DNA of 64,000 bases, taken from the NCBI RefSeq assembly GCF_030124325.1, contig NZ_JASKLR010000001.1, positions 770,200-834,199 of the forward strand, in the 5' to 3' direction. Below are positions 30,014 through 39,035 of this stretch, piece by piece (within the stretch, counting starts at the first letter, position 1; each line of letters begins with the position of its first letter). The position numbers were made by a program, and so were the translations under genes. The notes under the pieces are model-generated. The model did no database searches and was not told where the DNA came from. It worked only from the letters and a program-made list of their open reading frames with translations. This DNA is from Sinorhizobium sp. 8-89 (GTDB taxonomy: Bacteria; Pseudomonadota; Alphaproteobacteria; Rhizobiales; Rhizobiaceae).

Positions 30014-31246
30014 TCAGCGCGGGGCAGAGCGCGTGATGGTGATGAAGTCCGTTCCCTCGCCAGTTTCCTGGCCGCTCTCCGCGTCGGATATCGACAAGGA
30101 CGATCCGTTGACGAGAAGACCTGCGATCCGTGTACGCACATCAGGGGGTACCGTGAGCCGATCCAGCGTTCCTTGAAGCGTGTTGGAAGCAAGCGGATCG
30201 GCGTCGATGGAAATGCCGAGTCGTTTTTTCATCGACGCGGGAAGATGATTTTCAAGGGAAACGCCAAACCATTTGCCGCTGCCGCTTGCCGCATCGAGAT
30301 CCTGGAACTGCAGGAAGTGCGTTCCCAAGGCGACCTCCGGCTGCTCGATGTGGATGTCGGCCGAGAAGAGCGGCTGGAACTGTTGACGCACGAGCAAGAT
30401 GCCGTTCGACGGTTTCTCGCGACCGGCCTTGCGGAACACCGCATCAATCAGTTCCGGCGTTATTTTGCCGTCAGCTTGAAGACCTTGAGCCGACTGGAAA
30501 GCGCTGACCGCGTCAAACGTGGCGGACCCGGCCCAGCCATCCGGGACGCCGGCATCAAAACCGAGGCTGCTCAGCAGCGTCTGCAACTCGCGAACGACGT
30601 CACGGGTGCTGCGTCGGGTGATCAGAATGCGAATCGGTCGTTGGGATTGGCCGGAGGCGGCAGGCACGGAAGCCGTCTTTATCATTGCCACTTCGAGTGC
30701 GTCGGTCTCTTTCTCACTAAGCGCCGGACGTAAAGGGACGTCGGGAAGCGGGGCCGGCTCTTCCTCAAGCGCTTGGTTCGGCTGGAAAAGCGTGGCGTTC
30801 GAAACCTCGGCGGGGATCACCGGACGATCCGATATCAGAACGTGCATTCCGTGCTTGGTCATCTTGAACAGTTTCGCCGCAAATTTGCTGGGCAACCGCA
30901 CGCAACCGTGAGAGGCCGGGTATTTCGGTACATGGCTGGAGCCATGCAGGGCAATTCCCGACCAGGTCAGTCGCTGCATGAACGGCATCGGCGCGTTCGA
31001 ATAGATGTTGGACTTGTGGTGACGGCGTTTCTCGATGATCGAGAAGATGCCCGTGGGCGTCGAGTGACCGGCCTTCCCGGTCGATGCCTTTGACTTGGCT
31101 ACGACGGCATTGCCGTCATAGACGGTGATCGATTGCTGCTGCGTCGAGACGATCACCTGCAGCGGTCCATCGCTGGATGCAAACACGGACGAGGCCGACG
31201 CCAGCAGGAGGGCAAACCCGCCTCCGAGAGTGAAACGCAAAACCAT
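30014..31246 (-). CDS. L,D-transpeptidase with peptidoglycan-binding domain
   Basis: A periplasmic YkuD-family enzyme that would form 3-3 peptidoglycan crosslinks or attach proteins to the wall. From the ATG at 31246, residues 1-24 are a signal peptide ending near VFA-SS. The YkuD domain spans about 28-140 with the active-site motif SHGCVRLP (His113, Cys115, Arg117). A peptidoglycan-binding domain (RELQTLLSSLGFDAGVPDG) lies near the middle, followed by a C-terminal region of unclear fold. An in-frame TTG at 31291 would add 15 residues before the signal peptide and is less likely. Total 410 residues. Confidence 0.9.
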   Translation of the reverse strand: MVLRFTLGGGFALLLASASSVFASSDGPLQVIVSTQQQSITVYDGNAVVAKSKASTGKAGHSTPTGIFSIIEKRRHHKSNIYSNAPMPFMQRLTWSGIALHGSSHVPKYPASHGCVRLPSKFAAKLFKMTKHGMHVLISDRPVIPAEVSNATLFQPNQALEEEPAPLPDVPLRPALSEKETDALEVAMIKTASVPAASGQSQRPIRILITRRSTRDVVRELQTLLSSLGFDAGVPDGWAGSATFDAVSAFQSAQGLQADGKITPELIDAVFRKAGREKPSNGILLVRQQFQPLFSADIHIEQPEVALGTHFLQFQDLDAASGSGKWFGVSLENHLPASMKKRLGISIDADPLASNTLQGTLDRLTVPPDVRTRIAGLLVNGSSLSISDAESGQETGEGTDFITITRSAPR

Positions 31247-31335
31247 CCGCTCATTCCAACGCGAGAACTGTCGAATGAGCGTATCCGCCAATATTTAAGG
31301 AATTCGATCACAGCGGCCGTCCCCGCGCGAGAGCA

Positions 31336-32628
31336 TTATTGATCGCGACGCCGATGGCCGAAGGTGTAGCCCGTCTCGACGGTTGTTTTGCCGAACTTGT
31401 CACGCAGCTTGTTGATCGCATCTTCGGCAGCCGCGCGTCTCGTCGCCGCCGGGTCCACCAGATCCGGCGGATCGGCAAGACCGGGATCGGAGAGGTCGCT
31501 GACGCCGATGCCGATCAGCCTGTATCGGGTGCCGTCGGCTTCTTTTTCCAGAAGCTGAAGGCCGGTGCGGAAGATACGATCCGCCAGGCGCGTCGGGCTG
31601 TCGAGCCGCCGGTTACGCGTGCGGGTCTTGAAGTCGGCGGTCTTTAGCTTGAGCACCACGGTTTGCCCGGCAAGCTCTGCCTTGCGCAGCCGCAGCGCCA
31701 CCTGTTCGCTGAGCCTCCTCAGATGAGGGATCAGTTCTTCCGGACGCGAGAGGTCGTCGTTGAATGTGGTTTCCGACGACACGCTTTTCGCTTCCCCGTC
31801 CGTTTCCACGATCCGCTCGTCCTGACCGCGCGAGAGGCGGTAGAGCCTTTGGCCCATCGTGCCGTAGCGGCGCATCAGGTCGGCCTCCTCCATCATCTGC
31901 AACTGGCCGATCATGCGAATGCCATCCCGCTCGAGCGTCGCGGCAAAGGCCTTGCCGACTCCCCAGATCAGCGTGACGGGACGCTCCTTGAGGAAGTCGA
32001 CGGCCTCGGCCTGTCCGATGACGGAAAAACCTCGCGGCTTCTGCAGGTCGGAAGCGACCTTGGCGAGGAACTTGCAATAGGACAGGCCGACCGAGACGGT
32101 GATGCCGATTTCCTGCTCCACCCGCTTGGCGAACCGGGCGAGCGTTCGGGCCGGAGGATCATGGTGGAGCCGCTCGGTGCCGCTGAGATCGAGAAAAGCT
32201 TCGTCTATCGAAAGCGGCTGCACAAGCGGCGTCAATTCCAGCATCAGCGACCGCACTTCGCGCCCGACGCGGGAATATTTCTCCATGTTCGGCTTGATCA
32301 CGACCGCCTCCGGGCAGGCTTCCAGCGCCTTGAACATCGGCATGGCGGAGCGCACCCCGTGAATGCGGGCGATATAACACGCGGTGGAGACGACGCCGCG
32401 TTTACCGCCTCCGATGATCACCGGCTTGTCGGCGAGTTCCGGATCGTCGCGCTTTTCAATCGAGGCATAGAATGCGTCGCAGTCGATATGCGCCAAGGTC
32501 AGCTTGTAGAGTTCGGAATGGCGAAGAAGTCGCGGGCTGCCGCAGGAAAGGCACCGCCGCGCCACGACGGTTTGTTCCCTGAAGCAGTCTCGGCAGAAGC
32601 CAGGAATCGATGCAGCGCTGTCGGGCAT
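31336..32628 (-). CDS. dinB: DNA polymerase IV with N-terminal zinc-ribbon extension
   Basis: A Y-family translesion polymerase, 430 residues. The polymerase domain starts near residue 44 ([18 protein letters not shown]) with catalytic Asp49, and SIDEAFLDL provides the second acidic pair. Upstream, residues 10-33 contain CxxC at 12-15 and CxxC at 26-29, a likely zinc ribbon absent from E. coli DinB. GAAC-N7-GAAC lies immediately upstream (32634-32648), so the gene is probably LexA-controlled. If the true start were internal the zinc motif would be lost, but the composition and the conserved cysteines favour the longer form. Confidence 0.93.
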   Translation of the reverse strand: MPDSAASIPGFCRDCFREQTVVARRCLSCGSPRLLRHSELYKLTLAHIDCDAFYASIEKRDDPELADKPVIIGGGKRGVVSTACYIARIHGVRSAMPMFKALEACPEAVVIKPNMEKYSRVGREVRSLMLELTPLVQPLSIDEAFLDLSGTERLHHDPPARTLARFAKRVEQEIGITVSVGLSYCKFLAKVASDLQKPRGFSVIGQAEAVDFLKERPVTLIWGVGKAFAATLERDGIRMIGQLQMMEEADLMRRYGTMGQRLYRLSRGQDERIVETDGEAKSVSSETTFNDDLSRPEELIPHLRRLSEQVALRLRKAELAGQTVVLKLKTADFKTRTRNRRLDSPTRLADRIFRTGLQLLEKEADGTRYRLIGIGVSDLSDPGLADPPDLVDPAATRRAAAEDAINKLRDKFGKTTVETGYTFGHRRRDQ

Positions 32629-32633
32629 ATCCG

Positions 32634-32648
32634 GAACAAAAGTTGAAC
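32634..32648 (-). promoter_or_regulatory. LexA (SOS) box of dinB
   Basis: GAAC-AAAAGTT-GAAC on the plus strand matches the alphaproteobacterial direct-repeat SOS box. It begins 6 bases before the dinB start codon, so it overlaps the region where the ribosome-binding site or transcription start would be. Confidence 0.78.
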
Positions 32649-32703
32649 GCGGCGACTTTACGCTCTACGCTACTGAGTCTCAAGGCGGAGATCGGAGGGG
32701 AGT

Positions 32704-33291
32704 TTGGATATCGCCCTGGAATTTCAACCGGTCACGGCGGAGCGCTGGCAGGATTTCGAACAGCTCTTCGGCCGGCAAGGCGCCTTCTGCGGCTGCTGGT
32801 GCGTTGCCCTCCGACTGCCGCACGCGATCCGCACCCGCATGTCGGCCGATGAGCGCAAGGGCTTCATCAAGGATCGGATTACCGCCGGACCGCCACCCGG
32901 CATCCTCGGATATTGCGAGGGCGCGCCGGTTGCCTGGGTGCAGGTCGGTCCGCGTCATGACGTCCCCCAGTTCAATTCGCCACGCACGGTCTCGCGACCG
33001 CTTCACGATTTCGAGGCCGACGACCGAACGGTTTGGGCGCTGAGTTGTCTGTTTCTTCTGCCGCACCTGCGCGGCAACGGGTTGAGCCATCGCCTGCTTG
33101 CTGCGGCGATCGACTACGCAAGGGCAGGGCGCGCCCGCTTTCTCGACGCATGCCCGATCGACCACGCCAAGCAGTCGAAATCGGCGACCCTCTGCATCGG
33201 CTCCACGGCGATCTTTGACCTCGCCGGTTTCGAGACGGTTGCGCGACGCAAGGACGGCAGACCGCTGATGCGGCTGGATTTGAGTCAATGA
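32704..33291 (+). CDS. GNAT-family N-acetyltransferase
   Basis: A 195-residue protein with the acetyl-CoA-binding pattern LPHLRGNGLSHRLLAAAIDYAR (in part) near residues 119-140. N-terminal CGCWCV is a feature of a GNAT subfamily of unknown substrate. Translation is predicted from TTG at 32704, preceded by a strong GGAGGGGAG. It is divergent from dinB. Confidence 0.85.
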   Translation: MDIALEFQPVTAERWQDFEQLFGRQGAFCGCWCVALRLPHAIRTRMSADERKGFIKDRITAGPPPGILGYCEGAPVAWVQVGPRHDVPQFNSPRTVSRPLHDFEADDRTVWALSCLFLLPHLRGNGLSHRLLAAAIDYARAGRARFLDACPIDHAKQSKSATLCIGSTAIFDLAGFETVARRKDGRPLMRLDLSQ

Positions 33292-33389
33292 GTGCAACAG
33301 CGGGCATCACCTGGGCATTGGATTCGGCGGGCGTGGCCCTCCGCCGCAAGACGGCGCGCCGACAGGGCTGCTCAAGGCGCGGCGCTGAC

Positions 33390-34043
33390 TCAGCGGCTTG
33401 CCGTCGAACGTCCGAAGTGAGCGCGGATCAGGCGCGCTGCATCGGCCCAATCCGCAGCGGTATGGATGCCTATATCCGGGACCGGGGCGAGGGCGCGAAA
33501 TTCGGCGTTTGCCATCAGGTTTATGAGGAGGCAGGAAGGTGCGTAAGCCCTTACCGAGTGGAGATTGCGCAGGATGTCGTCGATAAAGACGACGGGGAGC
33601 TCCCGGGCGCCGTGCAGTCGCTCGACCAGCGGACCTTTGGGCTCTTCGGAGGCGAGCAGCGGATAGGAGAGATCGAGGGCGTCGAGCAGCGCACGCCGCA
33701 CGGCGGCGTGGCGCGGTGGCATAGCGGTCAGAAACACGATGTCCGCCTCGGCGGAGAGCTCCGCGAGCGTCTTGACCACCAGCGCGGCCGGTGTCTGCCA
33801 CTGCTCCTGCGCGGCGTAGAAGGCATCAAGCAGCGCCTTCACAGCGGCTTCGCTTGCCGCCTCACCGTTTTGCAGGTCGACTATGTTGCCTGCCAGGCGG
33901 AAGGAACGAGGCAGCAGCCTGTGCCGACGACTTTCGAGGAAGAGCTTGAAGGGCGTCAGAAATTCCAGGACGACTTCATCGACATCGCTGACGATCAGAG
34001 GCCTGTGCCCGAGAACGACGTCATCGCGTCGGTCGGTGGCCAC
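33390..34043 (-). CDS. HAD-superfamily hydrolase-like protein
   Basis: A 217-residue protein. HAD motif I appears as SDVDEVVLEF with Asp20 and Asp22, and the C-terminal FIDDILRNLHSV resembles HAD motif IV; VFLTAMP could supply the motif II threonine. A phosphatase or phosphotransferase is likely, substrate unknown. It lies 2 bases downstream of the DUF3572 gene and is probably co-transcribed with it. Confidence 0.85.
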   Translation of the reverse strand: MATDRRDDVVLGHRPLIVSDVDEVVLEFLTPFKLFLESRRHRLLPRSFRLAGNIVDLQNGEAASEAAVKALLDAFYAAQEQWQTPAALVVKTLAELSAEADIVFLTAMPPRHAAVRRALLDALDLSYPLLASEEPKGPLVERLHGARELPVVFIDDILRNLHSVRAYAPSCLLINLMANAEFRALAPVPDIGIHTAADWADAARLIRAHFGRSTASR

Positions 34044-34045
34044 GC

Positions 34046-34318
34046 TCAGCTATCCTCGAAATCCGACGCACCGGAGAGAAGCTGGTGCGCCCGCACGACG
34101 TCTTCCGGGGTTGTTTGCGTTGCTGCGCAAAAAGCCATCAGGGTCGGTTCGTGGTCCATCAGGAAAGCAACCAAACCGCCCATGAAACCCGGCTCGCCGA
34201 TTGCCGCGCGCAGCGAGCCGGGATCGGTTCCGGTCAGGGCGAGGAAACGCGACAGAAGTTCCGGTTCGTCAGCGAGCCAGGCGAGGATGGCGATAGCCGT
34301 TTCGTCAGCACTCTTCAT
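34046..34318 (-). CDS. DUF3572 family protein
   Basis: A 90-residue, mostly helical acidic protein starting MKSADETAIAILAWLADEPE. The segment LSRFLALTGTDPGSLRAA and the FMGGLVAFLMDHEPTLMAFC block identify the rhizobial DUF3572 family. Function unknown. It shares a probable operon with the HAD gene downstream. Confidence 0.87.
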   Translation of the reverse strand: MKSADETAIAILAWLADEPELLSRFLALTGTDPGSLRAAIGEPGFMGGLVAFLMDHEPTLMAFCAATQTTPEDVVRAHQLLSGASDFEDS

Positions 34319-34430
34319 GGTGTCGAACCTCTCGTCATCTTGCGCCCGGAATTACCTATTTTTCAACCAAATAGCGCTAGCCTGGCGACTGAGGAAATGG
34401 GCCGAGTCGTTGATTGTGCAACTTATATGT

Positions 34431-34490
34431 CTAGAGCGGGATGAGGAAAAGTGTTTGCGGTTTTCCGCTCGCATCCCGCTCGCACTTATT
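34431..34490. repeat. Rhizobial palindromic repeat of the AGCGGGATG type
   Basis: AGAGCGGGATGAGGAAAA is followed by TTTTCCGCTCGCATCCCGCT, giving a long imperfect hairpin. The sequence type is common in rhizobial intergenic DNA. It lies between the divergent DUF3572 and divK genes, so it may be part of the divK leader or promoter region. Confidence 0.65.
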
Positions 34491-34552
34491 AGGATCGATC
34501 ACAACGTGATCTCATGGACTTGCAAGGCGGCGGCGGACAGCAAGGTATCGAC

Positions 34553-34924
34553 ATGCCCAAACAGGTGATGATTGTTGAGGACAACGAGCTGAACATGAAG
34601 CTCTTCCGCGACCTGATTGAGGCTTCTGGCTATCAGACGATCCAGACGCGCAACGGCATGGAGGCGCTCGAGCTTGCGCGCAAGCACCGGCCCGATCTGA
34701 TCCTGATGGACATCCAGTTGCCCGAGGTTTCCGGCCTCGAGGTTACGAAATGGCTCAAGGAAGACGATGAACTCCATGTCATTCCGGTCATCGCGGTGAC
34801 CGCCTTCGCCATGAAGGGCGATGAGGAACGTATTCGTCAGGGCGGTTGCGAAGCCTATGTCTCCAAGCCGATTTCGGTTCCGAAATTCATCGAAACGATC
34901 AAGACCTATTTGGGCGATTGCTGA
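34553..34924 (+). CDS. divK: Cell-cycle response regulator DivK
   Basis: A single-domain receiver protein of 123 residues. Phosphoacceptor Asp53 lies in [13 protein letters not shown], with acidic pocket Glu9/Asp10, Thr83 and Lys105. In alphaproteobacteria DivK is phosphorylated by DivJ and dephosphorylated by PleC and controls CtrA through DivL and CckA. The ATG at 34553 gives [16 protein letters not shown], the family start. pleD follows 18 bases downstream, the standard arrangement. Confidence 0.96.
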   Translation: MPKQVMIVEDNELNMKLFRDLIEASGYQTIQTRNGMEALELARKHRPDLILMDIQLPEVSGLEVTKWLKEDDELHVIPVIAVTAFAMKGDEERIRQGGCEAYVSKPISVPKFIETIKTYLGDC

Positions 34925-34942
34925 GCGTCGGGGAAGATTGAG

Positions 34943-36310
34943 ATGACAGCGCGTATCCTCGTCGTCGATGACGTACCAGCCAATGTGAAGCTCCTGGAGG
35001 CGCGTCTGGTAGCTGAGTATTTCGACGTTTTAACGGCCGGGGATGGGCAATCGGCATTGGCGATCTGCGAAAGGACGCCGGTGGACCTGGTGCTGCTCGA
35101 TATCATGATGCCGGGCATGGACGGGTTCGAGGTTTGTGAGAGGTTGAAGGCAAACAGCCGTACCTCGCATATTCCGGTGGTCATGGTGACTGCGCTCGAT
35201 CAACCGTCCGACCGCGTGCGCGGGCTGAAGGCGGGGGCGGACGACTTCCTCACAAAACCGGTCAACGATTTGCAACTGATGTCGCGCGTGAAAAGCCTGG
35301 TGCGGCTGAAGAATGTCAGCGATGAATTGCGTCTGCGGGCGCAAACGGCACAAACGATCGGCCTTCAGGAACTTGCGCGGCCGGATCGTCCGGACGAGCC
35401 GGGCAACATCCTCCTGGTGGACGCACGCGCCTCATCCCAGGAACGCCTTGTGCGCGCGCTGAAACCGATCGCCGACGTTTCGGTCATAACGGATCCCCAG
35501 GCGGCCTTGTTCGAGGCGGCCGAAAGCAGTTTCGACCTCGTCATCGTCAACGCAAACTTCGATGACTACGATCCGTTGCGCTTGTGCTCGCAGCTGCGTT
35601 CGCTGGAGCGCACACGCTTCATACCGATCCTGCTCGTCACCGAGCAGGGGCGCGACGAGATGGTCGTTCGGGCGCTCGAACTTGGCGTGACGGACTATGT
35701 CATGCGCCCGGTCGATCCCAATGAGCTTGTGGCTCGTTCACTGACGCAGATTCGTCGCAAGCATTGCAATGACCGGCTGCGGGCCAGCGTCCAGCAGACG
35801 ATCGAATTGGCGATCACCGACGATCTCACTGGTCTGCACAATCGCCGTTATCTGGACAATCACCTGAAACTATTGATGGACCGCGCCGCTGCCCGCGGTC
35901 GGCCGCTTTCCATCTGCATCACCGATATCGATCGCTTCAAATACGTCAACGATACCTATGGCCATGACGCAGGCGACGAGGTGTTGCGCGAGTTTGCTAA
36001 CCGCGTGCGCGCGACGGTCCGTGGTGCCGATCTCGCGTGTCGGTTTGGCGGCGAGGAATTCGTGATCGTCATGCCGGACACCACGCCAGAAATGGCGGCA
36101 ATCGTCGCCGAGCGCCTTCGTCTGGCGGTTGAGAGCGGTGCATTCCCCATTTCGCGGACTGATACGCTTCATTCCGTCACGGCCTCTCTTGGCATCTCCA
36201 GCCTGAGAGCAGACGGCGACACGCCGGAAGCGTTGTTGAAGCGAGCCGATATGGCGCTGTATCAAGCAAAAAACAACGGCCGCAACAGGGTAGTGGCGGC
36301 AGCCGCCTGA
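34943..36310 (+). CDS. pleD: Response regulator/diguanylate cyclase PleD
   Basis: PleD makes cyclic di-GMP on phosphorylation and regulates polar development. The 455 residues contain a first receiver domain with Asp53 (VLLDIMMPGMDG), a second receiver-like domain (about 150-270) that lacks a clear phosphoacceptor, and a C-terminal GGDEF domain. The active-site GGEEF is at 369-373, and the product-inhibition site RGAD at 360-363 is intact. Co-transcribed with divK. Confidence 0.96.
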   Translation: MTARILVVDDVPANVKLLEARLVAEYFDVLTAGDGQSALAICERTPVDLVLLDIMMPGMDGFEVCERLKANSRTSHIPVVMVTALDQPSDRVRGLKAGADDFLTKPVNDLQLMSRVKSLVRLKNVSDELRLRAQTAQTIGLQELARPDRPDEPGNILLVDARASSQERLVRALKPIADVSVITDPQAALFEAAESSFDLVIVNANFDDYDPLRLCSQLRSLERTRFIPILLVTEQGRDEMVVRALELGVTDYVMRPVDPNELVARSLTQIRRKHCNDRLRASVQQTIELAITDDLTGLHNRRYLDNHLKLLMDRAAARGRPLSICITDIDRFKYVNDTYGHDAGDEVLREFANRVRATVRGADLACRFGGEEFVIVMPDTTPEMAAIVAERLRLAVESGAFPISRTDTLHSVTASLGISSLRADGDTPEALLKRADMALYQAKNNGRNRVVAAAA

Positions 36311-36554
36311 CCTTGATGCAGCAAGTAACACGGCCGCCCGACCGCGATTAGAATGCCTTTTTCGGGCTCTTGTTAAGTTTCTTTAAAGTTGTATTCTCCG
36401 CTCGACCGCTGGTGCTGGGGCAAAGCATTTCCATAAGCGGCAGATTCGGCGTTGTCCGAATATGAGACAGAATTAACCAAACGCCGAGCAACCTTGTTTC
36501 GGCGATTAAGAATTCGTTGATTTTTTTTTATTTTCAGGCAATGCTGATACGTAT

Positions 36555-36727
36555 GGAAGCATGCCTTCCGTCACCAATCGGTTACCCCATGATGCTCAGG
36601 TCCGCCGCATCTCCTGGGTCGTGGGGTCGGTCGGCTGGCTCTGATGTTCGCGGATTCCTCGTGCCGCAGTCGGAAGTCAGCCGGCCCCCTTTCAAAACGC
36701 CGCTTCGCAAGAGGCGGCGTTTTTCGT
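36555..36727 (+). ncRNA. Structured non-coding RNA candidate
   Basis: Four consecutive hairpins can be drawn. They are GGAAG-CATGC-CTTCC (36555-36569); CCCCA/TGGGG enclosing CTCAGG/CCTGGG (36585-36626); a 12-bp stem GGTCGGCTGGCT with AGTCAGCCGGCC (36629-36640 with 36675-36686); and a terminator AAAACGCCGC/GCGGCGTTTT followed by T residues. The arrangement is that of a 150-170 base sRNA. No confident promoter was found; a TTGATT at 36517-36522 is a possible -35. I cannot assign it to a named family. Confidence 0.6.
36694..36727 (+). terminator. Rho-independent terminator of the structured RNA candidate
   Basis: AAAACGCCGC (36694-36703) pairs with GCGGCGTTTT (36714-36723) around a 10-base loop, and T residues continue to 36724. 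It would also stop pleD readthrough. Confidence 0.85.
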
Positions 36728-36800
36728 TTCGGTTCAGCTAGATAGAGCTGTCCAGCGTCGGGAACGGCGCACCATTGAGGCCGTCGTCGAAGACAACAAG

Positions 36801-36837
36801 ATCAAAGAAAAAGCGCCGACCTTGCGGCCGGCGCTTT
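36801..36837 (-). terminator. Terminator downstream of rpmG
   Basis: On the minus strand AAAGCGCCG (rc of 36829-36837) pairs with CGGCGCTTT (rc of 36810-36818) and is followed by TTCTTTG. It begins about 22 bases after the rpmG stop. Confidence 0.8.
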
Positions 36838-36859
36838 AAAACAGACTGGAACGCTGATC

Positions 36860-37027
36860 TTACTTGATCTTCGTTTCCTTGAACTCGACATGCTTCTTCG
36901 CAATCGGGTCGTACTTGGTCTTCGTCATCTTTTCCGTCATCGTACGGCTGTTCTTGGTCGTGACGTAGAAGAAACCCGTGTCCGCTGTCGACAGAAGCTT
37001 GATCTTGATGGTGGTAGCTTTCGCCAT
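36860..37027 (-). CDS. rpmG: 50S ribosomal protein L33
   Basis: A 55-residue ribosomal protein. Translation gives [20 protein letters not shown], then [20 protein letters not shown] and a lysine-rich end, the standard L33 sequence without the zinc cysteines (the C-minus form). The ATG is at 37027 with AGGACG upstream. A terminator follows directly. Confidence 0.96.
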   Translation of the reverse strand: MAKATTIKIKLLSTADTGFFYVTTKNSRTMTEKMTKTKYDPIAKKHVEFKETKIK

Positions 37028-37120
37028 GGTCGTCCTGCCTTTATAAAGATGAAAGCCGTGGACAACCGGTTGCGGGCCACGGTCAAGGTTGGCGCGAAAC
37101 TACAAATCGCGACCGAAAAG

Positions 37121-38305
37121 TCAAGGCCGTTTTGGATTCAAAACGATCCGGACCACTGAAAGCGCAACATAAAGCCCGAAGAACGCCGCGATCGCCCAGG
37201 CAAAACCGCTGTTGCCGGTGACGTCCATCGCCGCTCCGATCACCTGCGGGCCGGCGACGGTGCCGACCGCGTAGGAGAAAACGAAGGCCGCATTCGCTGC
37301 GGCGAGGTCAGCGCCCTGGAGCCGGGAACCCAGATGGCTGAGGCCGACTGTGTAGAGACCTGAAACGCAACCGCCCCAGAACAACAGCACAAGGGCCATC
37401 AGAATCCAGCTTTCGATCAGCATCGGCAGGCACAGGGCGCCGATCAGGCCGATCACCGTCATCGCGGAAAGGAGCGTGCGGCGATCCTTGACTCGGTCGG
37501 ACAGCATGCCGAGCGGAATCTGGAAGATGAAGTTTCCGATGCCCATCACCGTCAACAGCAGCGCTGCCTGCGATTCGGTGAAGCCGGCCCGCGTCCCGAA
37601 AATCGGGAACAGCGAGAGTCCCCCCGATTCGACGGCGCCGAAAATGAATACCGCGGCGGTTGCCGTGGGCACGAGGAAGACATAGCGCATGAAATGGCGC
37701 TCGGGCTTCTCGTCGAGCACGGGACTTTCATTGCGCGCCAGAAAGATCGGTATGGCCGCAAGCAGAATCACGCCGGCGCCAACGGCGAAGGGTAATATCC
37801 CGTCGCTACCGAGAATCGAGAAGAGCAGGGGACCGCTCGCGAAACCGAGCGAAAGCACGGTGCCGTAGATGCCGAGCACGAACCCCCGCCGGTTAGGGGG
37901 CGCCGTCGCATTGATCCAGAATTCAGAGAGGATGAAAAGGACGGTGATCGCGCCGTGGAAGACGACGCGCAAGGGGAACCAGAGCCAGAAATTGGTGATG
38001 TAGTAAAAGCCGAGCGCGCTCGCGGCGGCAAACAATATCGCCAGGAGCATTGTCGGCGCGACGCCATGGCGGTGCGCGAACTTCGTCGTGAACGGGGCGG
38101 CTGCCATGGAGGCGAGGCCGGCCATTGCCGAGTTGAACCCGATCAGCGTCGACGGAATTCCGCGCTTCTCCATGATGATGCTGAGCAACGGCAGCCCCAG
38201 GCCGATGGCAATGCCGACCGCGGTGATTGCGGCGACGGCGGCAATCAGCGAAAGCCAGTGAATTTCGTCAACCGGTGCAGGCGTACCGGACGGCGGCTTT
38301 GACAT
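37121..38305 (-). CDS. Major facilitator superfamily transporter
   Basis: A 394-residue membrane protein with about 12 hydrophobic segments in two halves. The cytoplasmic loop between the halves contains an MFS-type GMLSDRVKDRRTLLSAM motif (motif A-like, second half). Substrate is not predictable; relatives are annotated as YcaD-like or general MFS carriers. The ATG at 38305 (MSKPPSGTPAP) follows AAGGG and is preferred to an upstream in-frame start. Confidence 0.88.
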   Translation of the reverse strand: MSKPPSGTPAPVDEIHWLSLIAAVAAITAVGIAIGLGLPLLSIIMEKRGIPSTLIGFNSAMAGLASMAAAPFTTKFAHRHGVAPTMLLAILFAAASALGFYYITNFWLWFPLRVVFHGAITVLFILSEFWINATAPPNRRGFVLGIYGTVLSLGFASGPLLFSILGSDGILPFAVGAGVILLAAIPIFLARNESPVLDEKPERHFMRYVFLVPTATAAVFIFGAVESGGLSLFPIFGTRAGFTESQAALLLTVMGIGNFIFQIPLGMLSDRVKDRRTLLSAMTVIGLIGALCLPMLIESWILMALVLLFWGGCVSGLYTVGLSHLGSRLQGADLAAANAAFVFSYAVGTVAGPQVIGAAMDVTGNSGFAWAIAAFFGLYVALSVVRIVLNPKRP

Positions 38306-38318
38306 TCGAAAAGAACCC

Positions 38319-39035
38319 TTAGAGGAGCGTGCGGACAAAGCGCCCACGGCGCGTGAAGTAAAACGGCACTGACCTCTCACGAGGAAGGGAGGGATCGGAT
38401 TCGAGGCTGCTCCTCAGGTCCGCAAGGATTAGGGCGGTGATCTCCGGTATTTGGAGGGGCGGAAATTCGTTCACATCGATCCACTGCAAGTCCTGAAGCT
38501 CCCGGCTTTCCAGAATCAGCGAAGCATCGATGTCAGCCTCATCCGCGAAAACCGCGAAGAAACGCGTGTCGAACCGCCTCGGGTATCCCGGAGGAGTGAT
38601 GGCCCGAGCCATATAGCGCAAGTTTGCAAGATCGGGAAGGAAGGGAAGCTCGGCGTTTGGTTCAAGCCTCGGCTTGCCGACACGGACGCCGGCCTCCTCG
38701 TAGAGTTCTCTTAGGGCCGCCAGCGCCAGCGCCCGCGCGCGTGCATCGGTCACCGCTCGCCCGTCGACCGACCTCAGCGACCGCAGAACGGCCGGATGGA
38801 GATCACCCGCAAAGGCCAGCCGGTGGTCGGAGGGATCGCGCCTGCCGCCGGGAAAAACATAGAGGTCTGGCATGAACGCATGGGCGCTGTGCCGCCTGCC
38901 CATCAGCACGCGCACGCGCGCGTCGGAGCGGTCGAGGAGCATGATGGAAGCGGCGTCTCGCGGCCTCGCGAGCCGGCTTTTTGTTGCCTCCGATTGCGGC
39001 GAAGGTGCCCTGCCGCTGATGCACTCCGACGTCAT
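38319..39035 (-). CDS. NUDIX hydrolase with an insertion in the Nudix box (NUDT19-like)
   Basis: A 238-residue Nudix protein. The Nudix box is split: FPGGRRDPSD at about 61-70 supplies the first glycine, and RELYEEAGV at 109-117 supplies the catalytic helix, with about 35 residues inserted between. This layout is that of NUDT19-type coenzyme A diphosphatases, so CoA or a related pyrophosphate is a possible substrate. The ATG at 39035 overlaps the stop of the DUF983 gene (ATGA), which supports this start and a shared messenger. Confidence 0.85.
   Translation of the reverse strand: MTSECISGRAPSPQSEATKSRLARPRDAASIMLLDRSDARVRVLMGRRHSAHAFMPDLYVFPGGRRDPSDHRLAFAGDLHPAVLRSLRSVDGRAVTDARARALALAALRELYEEAGVRVGKPRLEPNAELPFLPDLANLRYMARAITPPGYPRRFDTRFFAVFADEADIDASLILESRELQDLQWIDVNEFPPLQIPEITALILADLRSSLESDPSLPRERSVPFYFTRRGRFVRTLL

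Larger units (their letters stand above)
36311..36859. other. Intergenic region after pleD
   Basis: The first 240 bases are AT-rich for this genome and contain TTAA words. The second part (36555-36727) folds into a series of hairpins ending in a terminator (listed as a candidate RNA), and 36801-36837 holds the rpmG terminator. The 74-codon open frame starting at 36517 runs through these hairpins and is not regarded as a gene. Confidence 0.6.

Noticed and set aside
36370-36392. A CtrA-like TTAA-N6-TTAA after pleD.
   Set aside because: The spacing is 6, not the 7 of the CtrA consensus, and no gene start follows within a useful distance.
36517-36741. A 74-codon plus-strand open frame after pleD.
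   Set aside because: It crosses four hairpins including a terminator, has no ribosome-binding site, and its product has no recognisable character.
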